From NCBI RefSeq assembly GCF_000237925.1, contig NC_031500.1, positions 5,453,254 through 5,517,253 on the forward strand: DNA of 64,000 nt. Reading direction: 5' to 3'. The notes under the pieces were generated by a model. It saw only the letters and a list, made by a program, of their open reading frames with translations, searched no databases and was not told the DNA's origin. Shown in pieces: positions 50,301 to 63,200 of this stretch. The DNA is from Schistosoma mansoni. Lineage: Eukaryota > Platyhelminthes > Trematoda > Strigeidida > Schistosomatidae. The position numbers were made by a program, and so were the translations under genes. Within the stretch, counting starts at the first letter, position 1; every line of letters begins with the position of its first letter.

Positions 50301-53300
50301 TTATATTCAGAGTGTTATGTGGATCTGTCCTGTGAATTGTTTAACGGTTATCGTATGTTTCGGCTAATATCCAAATAAAGCGTTATTTAAATATGGTTCA
50401 CACCAATAGATAAATTTATATAGACAGGTATTGGAAACCAACTAATTTTGATCAAATATTTTGTTTTAGAGTGTGTACACATGGCCCTACCTTGGATGCA
50501 ACCAAGAACTTTCCGGTAACAGACCAAGCTCTTAACATGCGAAACACTAACTTATATTTCAATGGTCTGTATTTTTAACTTCATTCAATTTTCTATATTA
50601 CCCGAACATCCGTTTTTACTGGTGATAGCCGTCTGACACCCGACATGTGTTAATTTTATCTTTGATAGCTTTTTCCCCAGAATTTTAGGGACTCTTACTA
50701 AAATTCCCTTCAAATAATTGAAATTCATCAATACATAGAGGAATGTCGTCAAAGAAAAGTGTCATATTTACAAAAACATCAATAACGATAATAATAATAA
50801 TACGAAAGGCATTTTATATCCAAAAATTATATTTTCATTAATTTCAGTGGTTACAATTCAAATAACTTCAGTGTTTTGCAAGGCGAATTTTGATTATTTT
50901 GACTTTGATCATTTTCTAAAGAATCTCGTGCCAGTTTCCCGAGCTAAAAGTTGGAATTATTTAAGTCTCAATATCTAGTTACATTCAAACATTATTTACA
51001 TTCATATTTTTGGTTGCAAAAAAGAAAACCAGCTGACATAATTTTGACGTTCTGTTTATATGAATAAAAGTTAATCAGTTCTATAAAAATGATAGTGAAG
51101 CGATTTGCCACAATTAAACCTTGATTCAGTTGTAAAGAACTTTGCCTGTAGCTCTTCTAGAGTTGCTGCAAGTCCCAAGCCCGGGTAGAGGAGGAGGGTT
51201 GAGCATGGAGTCGGCAACCCCATCCTGCATAGGATATAAACGCTAAAGTCGGAATAGACAACACAGGATATGAAGATATAATGGGACGACATGGACTGGA
51301 AGAGAGAAATGAAAATGGGGAGAGACTTGCAAATCTATGTGCATTAAACAAATTGGTTATAGGCGGCACAATATTCCTACACAAGCGCATACACAAAGCT
51401 ACATGGATCTCGCCAGACCACGCCACAGAGAATCAAATAGATCATATTTGTATCAACAAAACATTCTGAAGGACAATAGGAGATGTGAGAACAAAGAGAG
51501 GAGCTGACATAGCTTCAGATCACCACTGGCTGGTTGTGGCCAAGATGAGACTGAAGCTAAAGAAACACTGGACAACTGGGGAAACAGCATCACAGAGGTT
51601 CAATACAGCCATCATTCGAGATACTAACAAATTCAACCAATTCAAGATAACTCTCAACAACAGTTTCCAAGCTTAACAGGATCTGCTGAAAGAACAAGAA
51701 ATTACGATGGAGGACAACGGGAAAGCGATCAAAATGGCATTAACTTCGACGCGTCAGGAGGTTCTGGATCGCAAGAAGCACCATCATAACGAATGGATCT
51801 CTATGGGAACCCTGGACAAGATTGAAGAAAGGAAGAACAAGAAAAGAGCAATTGACAACAGTCAAACACGAGCAGAGAAAGTCGAGGCACAAGCAGAGTA
51901 CGCAGGAGCAAACAAGGAAGTGATGAAGAGCATTAAAGACAACAAGCAGAAATACGTGGAGACACTAGCAACAACGGCGGAAAAAGCTGCAAGAGAAGGG
52001 AATATGAAACAACTATATGATACAACGAAGAAACTAGCAGGGAGATATAACAACCTGGAGAGACCAGTCAAAGACAAAGAAGGGAAGACAATCACAGAGA
52101 CTCAAGAACAGAGAAAAAGATGGGTAGAATACTTCGAGGAACTGCTGAATAGGCCAGCTCCATTGAATCCACTGGACATCGAAGCAGCACACACAAACCT
52201 TCCTATAGATGTCACTCCAACAACGATCGAAGAAATCAAGACAGCCATCAGACAAATCAAGAGCGGGAAAGTAGCAGAACCTGACAATATACCAGCAGAA
52301 GCACTGAAGTCAGGCATTGGAGTAACTGCAAACATGCTCCACGATCCATTCAGGGAGATTTGGGAGGAGGGACAAGTTCCGACGGACTGGAAAAAAGGAT
52401 ACCTCATCAAGATAAAAAAGGAAGGAGATCTGAGCAAATGTGAGAACTACAGATTAGTAACACTACTATAGGTATAAGGAAAGGTTTCCAAAGTGTTGCT
52501 GAACCGGATTAAAGGCTTAAGAGACGCCCAACTTCGAGATCAACAGGCTGGATTCCGTGAGGATCGGTCGTTCATAGACCCAATTGCAGCACTGCATATC
52601 ATCGTGGAACAATCAATTGAGTGGAATTCGTCACTATACATCAACTTCATTGATTATGAGGCGCTTCATTAAGGTATAAGTATTTATGAATAGTTGTCTA
52701 CACAAGATACTCGACGTCCATTGACCGGACACCATCAGCAATAGCCAACTGTGGAAGAGGACAAACCAGCCTTCAGTTGAAGGCGGAATCGGGAAAAGAC
52801 GTTGGAAGTGGATAGGACATACACTTAGAAATCATCAAACTGCATCACGAGGCAAGCTCTAGCTTGGAATCATGGAAGAAAACGGAAAAGAGGAAGGCCA
52901 AAGGACACATTACGTCGTGAAATAGAAGCAGATATGAAAAGGATGAAGGTTAACTGGAAAGAACTGAAAGGATTGTCTAAGACAGGGTTGTATGGAGAAT
53001 GCTGATGGGCGGCTTATGCTCCTCCTCTATTTGTAAAGACAAAATACAGGTTAATAAAAATAAGGCTTTCAGCTTTAAGCTTTTCCAACGGGTATTCATA
53101 CATGTTCATACCTTCCCGTTGTGATTGTTAAGGTCTACGACTGATCAGTCATCATTAGCATATATATATTCTGAGAAGATTGGTCGTAGTCCTTAGTACC
53201 GACAATGAAGATATACACTTTCACTAGTAAATAGATTGCAGAAAAATTCTTAAGCTTATAATGACGAGTTGAGGATAACGGTATGCTTAAAAACGTAAAA

Positions 53301-56300
53301 TTAGCTGAAGTTGTAGATACTAACCAGTGATTTCTAACTCAATGGTTTAAAAATATTTTGCTTACTTAAAGACACAAAAACGTTTTGCTCCGTTCTCCTT
53401 TGGCTTTTAACAATTACAGATTTCTTCAGTTGGACGAAGTAGCCATTCTTTGTTTCAAAGTTCTCAATAGTTGTCTAGATGACTTCATTTCTTCCGATGA
53501 GAACTGATCTAAGTTACTAGGATCTATTGCTTTTAAAGGTTACCAAATGATTTTAATTAATGACACTATAGGCCTAGGTAAATAGTGTAATCGTAATATT
53601 CGATATCTGTACGGATGTTTTTGCTGTAGACATTTTTATACTTTTCTCTATGACGGCGTACTATATAACGGACAAATGATTACACTAAATAAAATGTGTT
53701 TTGGTCGGTTATGTTTAGTCTTAATAAAGTGTTGGCTTGCAGATTAGACTGTCTTGATTTAAGCCATTAGATACAAACTTGAGTCCTCTCATTCAGCTAT
53801 CTCAATTGACATAGTATAACACGTATGACTTATAAGTCTGCAAAAGACAATATAGACCTTAAGTTGAGTACATAAGTCACTGTTACTACGGTGTGAAATG
53901 ATAGTTGTTTGTGTTGAATATGATAGAAAATGAAATGTGAAAAACTTACCTCTGAAGTAGAGTACATAACAAAAATGAAGAAATTTTCTTGGTTATTTTC
54001 CAATGCTATTGTTCAGTAACTGCCTTATGTTCATACTAAAATTCATCCAGAGCTTTCATATTTTCAATGTTTATCTAAGATCAGTCCATAAAATAAACCC
54101 TTTAGTTTGTTACTAGTTTTTTTATGAAGCTTTTTAATCCAAATAAACATTGTCCTTTCAAAGTTTAAAGTTATTAATTATTCATACTTATTTTAGGAAG
54201 TTGACTTTTTAAATTAATAATTATATGATAATATCTGTGTATGTATTTATAAATCTTAGCTTCTTTTCTTTAATTTTCTAATGAAAGTATCACTGAAAAA
54301 CGTGCAAAACTTTGCAATAAACCATTGTTTTAATGGGATCCAAGCTGTTTTCTGTTGTAAATTCATGATTTACATGTGAATAGATTAAAAGTCAAAGGTT
54401 GACTAACAATCACACGGTAATATCAATAAATTTACATTAATATAGTATGAGGTATTTCAAAAGTTAGTTTGGTATACACAAAACACGGATATATAGGATG
54501 AGGTTAACAGTTATTTTTTATCTTCACTATGTCCTATCCATCACCTTTGGTCAGGTTACTTTTTATATGATGTGTTGGTGTTAAACATTGAAATATAATT
54601 CCCAAGATGAACTTTATTCCAACTGGGTAAAATCGTTCCCAGAGGTTGATTTTGAACATATCCGGTCTTATTAGGCCAGATATTTATTATGAAAAGCACA
54701 ATTATGATAAAAGATTGGAGTTGAGATAAAATGCTTTGTTAAAATTACACTCTAAACTAAGATTTCAGTAATACAACGACGGAAGATCAAGGGGGATTGA
54801 ACAGCTACTTCATTCTAGCATGAGACTCATCACCAGTGTGTACACACGACCTCTCTGATAATTAAATCAAAGACCTTTAGGTGTGTTACTGTCAGACAAC
54901 TGAGTTTCAATTGATCGATTTATGTTTAAGCATTTTTCATCTCTCAAGTGCTCTTTTAACCATTCTTAATTTGCAGTTACTTATTGATGCGAGTACAGTA
55001 ATTACATCGGCTATTTAGTTGTAACAAGTTTTGTTGACTGAACGACATCAACTCCACTTCATTTGTTTAAGTTTCCATCAAGATTGAGATTCGGTTAAAA
55101 ACACCACATTAAATAAACTATTTACATAAACATGCGTTGAAATATAAACTAATAGTTTGACGGAAGTTCTGCACTTATTAAATAGATGTCGTATGAAGAT
55201 CAAATGTGAAATAATCTCAGTGACAGGAATTTAAATACTTTTAAAATTTCACCCAGCAAACTGGTATGAGCATCTTCAGGGAAATAATCAAAATCGGTAT
55301 TATCAAAGAATATATAAAGTTTACTAACAAAACTATATTATACACTTGTCCAATCGTGTTCACTTTCTTTACAGTAATTTTATGAGATATATGTTGTGAA
55401 AGTCGTCCACCATGTGAAAATGACATGAATATGTGTGTACCTTTTTGCGATAATAAAACAGTCAGAGAAGGCTACTCCTAGCTACGATCAAGTGTAAATT
55501 ATTCATTTCTAAACCTAATAGTAAATATGAGTAAAATAACCTTGTGGTGGTACGTAAAAAATCAGATCAGTCACGTAGTTAACAGTAATGTTACATTAAA
55601 CATGAATTTAAAAATTATAACTTAGTAAGCGATCACTTTTGTAGAGATCAAATTATGTTCATAGAAATCTTAACTACTTAAATAAAACACTTTTGAAATT
55701 TTACCCGTTGGTTTGCTTCAGGTTTTACTGTTCATGATCATACTATGCTTGAAATTAGGTGTAAAATTAAAAATAACGAGTTTATCAGAATATGTTAATG
55801 TGTTGTAAAATAAGTAGTTATTGGTTTACATACTACTAAATTAATCAATAGTAGTATGAACTACATACAATTATAAGAATTAACTAAACAAGTAAGTGTA
55901 TTCTGTTGTTAATGAACACAATGACTTTGGTAAAAATGAATATAGCATTTACAGACAATATATCTCCTAATTTATAGATCAATAACTTCCGAGGTGTACG
56001 TATAATTATCCTCCATCATCTCATCCATTTATATTATTTGAATTGTAGAGGATGTGTATAACTTCAGGTGTTAGTCTTTCTTTATAAGATAAATAATTTT
56101 GGCAAATTAAATTAATCACTTATGTATTATAAACAAAATTGGCATCTGAACATAATCAAACAAATGTTTACTGTCTAATTATACTATGAACATTGAATTT
56201 CACACCGAATTCAAATCTTTTAATAATACTACTACCATCAAACTACCTTATTTTTTCTAAAATCTGTGTAAAATTGTAGAACTTTTAGATTAAGGAATAT

Positions 56301-59300
56301 GAAAACTTTTTCCATATGTTTATAAAAATCTATTAATATAATAAGTGGTAATCTTTCAATTACTGACACTAGGCATATGGGTATGATAAGAGATATCGAT
56401 AACAAATGAAATAATTAATCATTTTATTAAATTAATTTCTTATTTTGTCTGATATCAAAAGCTTAACCTAAACGTCCCTTATCCAGTTCTTCTACGAAAG
56501 GTAAGCAATGAGTAGAAGATGTTTTAACAAAATACCTTATTGACTTGTTCCATATGAGCAGGTGAACTTATTTGTGTATGTTTAACTGATTAGCTATGGT
56601 CAATTATCGTAATCACGAATACTTAAATCAGTAGGATTATTCAGTATTGAAGGTGAACTCATAAGAATTATTAATTATGAACCTATTCTATAAAAAGGTT
56701 GTTATATACCTCTTCTAATATCATTTTATTTTTTGCTTGAAATTTAGCTCTGATGGCTGCAGATCATTGGAGACTGCACCAAATATTTCATCAAAATCAA
56801 TTGTTCTTATTAGAGAATTTGAGTCAACAACAAAGTCTTCAGAACCAAACGGTATGGATTCAACGATCACTGCCGACAGCACAACACCAACGAAGACAAC
56901 AATAGCAACGACAACAACCACAGCGATAACAACACCAACAACAGTAAAGTCAATTTTTACAACAAATGTAACATTTTCAACAACGACATTAACTAATACT
57001 ATAAATAGCTGTTCAGTTGCAAATAATACAACTAATGTATCATATTCAACAGATAATGCAATTATGACATATAGAGATGATAAACAGGTAATAAATGTTT
57101 TCGTAGAAGTTTAAATTAATTTCGATACTTTATTGTTCTGCTATAATTTTGCATATTTGCTTATAGTGGAACACTGAATATTTACTTTGAAGTTATTGTG
57201 ACATAGCGTCTTGAGTCCCGTTGCTAACTTAACTGACTAGAAATAAGTGTCATTGATCACTACTGGGTTCTTTATCAGTCCTAAGTAATTTAGATCAACA
57301 GGAGGCAATTGCTACTCGATAAACTCAGTAGTAACTTCTCAGACTTTGAAGCTGGGTAATACGGGATTGAATTCGCCAGAGAGCACCAGTTTCCTCAAGA
57401 TCATGAAGTACCCCTTGTTGACAAGTATTAGCTGACGCAAAACAAAGATTAACCAGGATTTCCTACCAACTACCTATGACCACCTAGCTACTAGCCACTA
57501 TCCAAAAATTTAATGAACTAAAGGTAAATACAGAGTCATTCTCTTAAAAAGCCTGTACTCCAAAGTTTAATGACCGAATCCAATCATAAACATAATATGA
57601 ACATAAGAAAAACACACACCCTTATTAATAATCTGAAATATAATCATTTCATTCTTTATATTTACACTCGAGTTTGCTGGTATAGGAGAGGGCTGAAAGA
57701 AAACTAGATATAACCAAGCCAGGACGTGGCATCAGTATGACTCAGTCTGTTGGACTGAGTCGAATATTAAGTACTGAATACCTAATTAGTGTTCATCTGA
57801 TCATCATGACGGATTGTTAGTGATATTAGATGACATAATTCATCAACACTCATAATAGAACAGATTCATTCAGTTTTTCGATCCTCTTAGATCTGGATTT
57901 TCACGATTATGCTTCCTATCCCCTGAATTAATGTTTTCCTCTTCGATTATGTCTAATGCTTTCCACTTCCATTCATACTATTAGCGCTTTAGCTACTCTA
58001 GCATTTTTCTAGGTAGTTTACTTTCATTATGATTATATGGAGTGTGGAAATTTTAACAAATGCACATATACGCGGGTTCTACGCGGTTTACTACAGACTA
58101 ACTTAAACTGTTTCATTTCGACAACCTGCGTATAAATATATAAATCATACTTTAGTTTATTTAGAAAGTAATACAATTCCTGTACAAGATGACAATCAAT
58201 ATTTAGTGCCATTTTTTATCAAATGATGCAAAACATCAATTCCTTACTTTAACTTCTTTCATTTTACACTGATGTTAACCAATCACTGTAAACATGATTA
58301 GATTATAATAGATCTCAATTAGATTGTATTTCATTTTTTCAGTTAGTTTGCAATTTCATAAATTATCAGTTCATGAAGTTTTATAGTCATTACACTTGAA
58401 ATACTCTTCAGAAAGACCAGTTGAAAAGAAATTTATGATATTTTATTTTGTACAACTTCAATATTTTTAACAGTACGCATGATTGTGAAGATTAATGAAC
58501 GTTGTTGATATCAAAAACCAACCTAAGTGAGACATGCATTGGTAGACAGGGAACAGCGGGTAGTTTTTTTGTCTTAGTAAAAGACTCTTCGACAGTATGC
58601 ATTCACAATTCCACCGGAACGAGACGCAGGACCTTCAGGTACCATGCTGAGCACGTGGCCTTTAAATACTGAGCTAACATCTGACAGAGTGCGTACCTCT
58701 CGTCAACCATTTCACGATATTGTACTCACTAGTAACTAACTTCATTGAGTGTTTCTGGATATCTGATGAGTAGACGTGACTAGTGGAGTTCAAATGTGTT
58801 GAGTTTGAGATGGTTATACGCCAGACGAATATGAAGATATTTGCACAACATTCAGAAATGATTAAGGTTAACACCATAAACCATTGAGTGATGACTAACT
58901 GATCTAAAGATTATGGGCTCATTATAGCACTTGAAGATTCTGGGTACGATCCTTTGTGGAGTACTGGATACCCGCTGCTAAAGAGTTTCATACTATGATA
59001 AAACGGTTGTCCAATGCTTCCTGTTTTTCAATAGTTGTCCAACTAAGACCAGTCCCACGAACTAAGCTACATAATAAATATCTCAAACACAATAGTAATA
59101 TCAAGGCGTTTGCACAGGACCATGACAACTTCTAACTAGTAACTTACCAAATGTTGTATAAGAATTACAATAAATATTAGTCAGAGGATAAATGGTTATT
59201 GTAGCTTTGCAACCTGATTGTTTATAATCAGAGTTTATGTTCAATATTTTATACACAACTGTAATATTTTAGTCATGAAAAATGTAAGACTTGTTTGTTC

Positions 59301-60227
59301 AATTGTTTTGTCTCTCATCATCCATTTGTTTGAAGATAAGCGTTAATTTAGTTACGGTTAGTTACATAAAATGAGAAAGACTGGTTCAGAGAAGAGTTCT
59401 GTTTTCGGCGGACTCATTTTCAAAGCTGTGCAATCGCAAATATATATACTTATTTTTCGGGATGCACATAATTTAAATAATAATAATGATAATAGATTTC
59501 TGTAGATGTGGTGAAAGAGAGGTAGAATAAACAAAAATATTAGAAAGTCTTTTTTTACCCAGGGAAACTAGTGATAATCTTATCGTTAAGGGCCTAAATA
59601 TTCATCATGAAGATAAATAAGAAAATTATAGTTGAGGACGGATGACTGATATAGTTGAAATAAATAAATTCAATATCAATACAAATATTTACATTTTTCC
59701 TTGTATGCTTTTAATTTCTCCTGTTGTATTGTGCTCATGTTTATTTTCTAACAAAAAATGATTGTCATAAAGCTACTGATTTTGGTCTCTTTAGCTAAGG
59801 TTTTTAAAGTAGGGATCTAGTACATTTGTAACTACTAGTAAAAAGCTCATATCTGTTTGATATCAAGTATTTGTCCGTTGAGCACTTTAGTCACTCTCCA
59901 AATCTATCAATATCACTGTTCTATTTTCAGGTTTCACAAAAAAAGTGTCATTTTATGGTTTAGGAAACAGGAAATTAGTGACACCACACACACTGCAAAC
60001 AGTACTCAAAATCACTTTGAATGTGTCCTCGTATTAGTTTGAGATTGAATACTATGACTATGTAGTTTCAAATAGGGTGAAATGTGCATCCTCAGTTTCT
60101 CTGCTGGCAAAATCCGAAAATACGGCAAATCATTTCTTGATTTTGTAGACCTGTACAAAAGGCATTAAAAATGAACTCTTGAAGTTTGTAGACTAAAAAT
60201 TTAGTTTTAATTATATATATATATATG

Positions 60228-60262
<35 letters not shown>

Positions 60263-63200
60263 TAAATTACAAAACTATTGGATACTAAGCAGTAAAGAAT
60301 ATCATTCTATCCGAGGACCAATTTTGAATGAATTTCGCAGATATAGCTGAGTGGCGTGACTTCAGGTATCTAGTGGTCAACAAACTTCATAATTACAGAC
60401 ACAAGAAAAACCTAAATATACATAGTGGCTCGAGGTGGAATTCAGGACGCGCGTTTTTTCTAGTTTGTAAACTGCCACTTGGATATACTTGAACCATAAT
60501 GTTGATGTTTATAGTTACACTCAGATGCAGTAGATGAATCTAGCTGATGTGTTCTAAACATTACAAAACGTTCTTTCTTCATTTCGCAGCTATGCATAAT
60601 CTATGTATTCTACATAGCTTACGAAAAAAAATGACAACATCAAGGCAATCAGAATAGGATTCACACACCAACAAAGTTGATTGAATTTCAGTTCTGAATA
60701 CTAACAACAGACTAGCTCAGATTCTAACTAGAAATGGTATAAATCAGATTAACTTACTAGATTTTTATCTTTATTGACAACAAAAACCATTCAGTTCGTC
60801 ATGTTTTAATCGTGTACGCTTGTTTTACTTATTCCTATAAACAGCGTCATGAAAATAATGTACGCCTAATTCAACCAAATTTAATTCAAGGATCATTTGA
60901 TTCATCTGTTTCAGAATATGATTCTGCATCATACACTTATGATTCATCATCTTATTCTTTTTCTTCAACTACGGCACCAACAAATTCATCTATAAACACA
61001 GCTAGTAAAACAATTGATTCTAGTATTTCAGATGTATTAAGTATTGGTAATAATAATTCTATATCTCCATTGAATAACAATTATCGAAACATTGGTAATA
61101 ATAGTAGTAATAATAATAACATTAATAATAATTATATTGATCATACCTTTATTTTATCTCCTACACCATTCAAACGAAAATTAAACTTAAATCAACAGAC
61201 GAATAATCATTTTATCCCATCTTTATCTAATACTATAAACTATAATGATAATACTACAAGTTGTAATGTTCCTACTATGAATGGACATTGTCAAAATTGT
61301 CACAATATCATTGATAATAATAATAATAACAATAATAATAATAAAATCAATAATGATCATAATAATAAGAATATTCAAAGTCAAACAAATGGACAATATA
61401 TATCCATTATCAAATCTTTTGTACAAGATAATGAAAATAATCAGAATTCTTTTAAAAAAATCAATAATAGTAGTGCTCCAATAATCACAAATGAAACAGT
61501 TGCAACCATGACAAAAAATGTTACACAACCAAATCATTTTTATTCGCCAGAGATTGAAACTACCCTTAATTTATATTCTCAATCGAACGACTTTCATAGT
61601 AATAATAGTAATAATAATAATGCCAGAATTGATGTACAACGAAAAGGTGGAGGTAGAGGAGTACAAGTGGACAATCAAGAGGAAATCACACAGTTCAAGA
61701 ATAATAATATCGATATAAATATGCATAGAAATGATTATAAACATCAAGAATCCGATAATACTGACACTCTTATTGTATGTATATCCAATAATAATCGTAA
61801 TAATACTTCTGTAATTATGAAAACTACTACACCTTATGATAATAATGATAATAGTAATAATAGGTATGTCGATACTAATAATATTATAATGAGAACAACT
61901 AATTCTGATCATAACAATATCGATGTTAGTAGTAGTATTAACAGTAATACTAGCAGTATTGTTAGTAATAATCGAAATTATTATTTAGATTTAGATAAAC
62001 AATTAAACAATAATAAACGAATTAATAACAATAGTATGAATCTCAAGAATTCCTATGAATCCAAGAATGCATTTGAATTCACAACGCATAATCGTCCTAA
62101 CAATAGCAATAATAGTACCATTACTATTCTCACTGACCCTTCTAATACAACGAACCAAGGAAGTGATGTATCCATTGATGATGCAATGCCATTGTCAACA
62201 ATAACAACAACAAATAAGACACTGAAACGTTTTGTATTAACCAGAAGTCCATTAAGTAGTCCTCCAGTAACAACACCAACCAGTGTATCACCAGCACCAT
62301 ATCATCAAAATCATCATATAAATGAAAGAACTCCACCTAGTTCTGTAATGGATAATACAAACTCATCCATCACAAAAAGCCATTTTAATCGAATTAGTTT
62401 ATTAAATAATCCCTATAATTTGTCACATCAAAATTATGGTCAGATCGATCCATCATTTTCATCATCAACATCAGAATTAGATAAAATATCTTCATCGATT
62501 ACATTTTCGTCCAATCCATCAGATTATATAATAAAGACAAGTTTTACCAAACAACCTGAACCACAACAATCAAGACAAGAGAAAAAACAACCATCCTCAT
62601 TGATAAATCATCAACAATCACAACAAAGAATAACACTGAATAATAATAATAATAATAATTTATCATCACTACAACAGCATTCCAACTATACTGATAATAG
62701 TCGTAAGTTGTTTGTTTCTTCAAAATATTATTAATTTGTTAAATATGTACACTATACTTTTCCGATAGACAGATTGATCAAACCAGAACAACTCAAACAC
62801 CATGTTAAACGTATCGTTGAGTATTTTTTATTGATGTTGCGTTAATGTATAAAGCACCAAAATGCTTGAAAGATACATAATTACTAAAGTCAATTCGATT
62901 CATTTCATGTGGACTTCAGTTACAGGAATCATTTAGTACCGTCTTCTCCATGTCTTGTAATCCATAGGAATCCATAAGAATTATAAAACTTTCATCTAGT
63001 TACATAAAGTGAAAAGACCATCTTAAACTATTCATGGAAGACAGTGATATACATTTCTATCCTATATTTCTAAAAGTATGCTTAAGCCATCAATGTACAT
63101 TCAGTATGGTGAACAAACATTCAACATTAAGCGTAGACAAGTAGAAAATTAGTTAATTAATCATGTTGAAAGCTAAAATAAAAACAGTAATAAGAGGCAA

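Larger units (their letters stand above)
41301..56747. other. 15.4-kb intron of the unrecognised gene
   Basis: Inferred from exon phase. It contains SINE A remnants, a duplicated repeat (47.1 and 53.65 kb), a decayed LINE end at 49.1 kb and an internally deleted LINE at 51.2-53.0 kb. The remaining AT-rich stretches (41.3-42.0, 42.2-47.0, 47.8-49.1, 49.5-51.1 and 54.9-56.7 kb) show no gene or RNA. Confidence 0.6.

Noticed and set aside
61223-62336. Several minus-strand and off-frame plus-strand frames inside the long exon
   Set aside because: Shadows of AAT/ATT repeats opposite the 619-codon frame, giving only Ile/Leu-rich translations.
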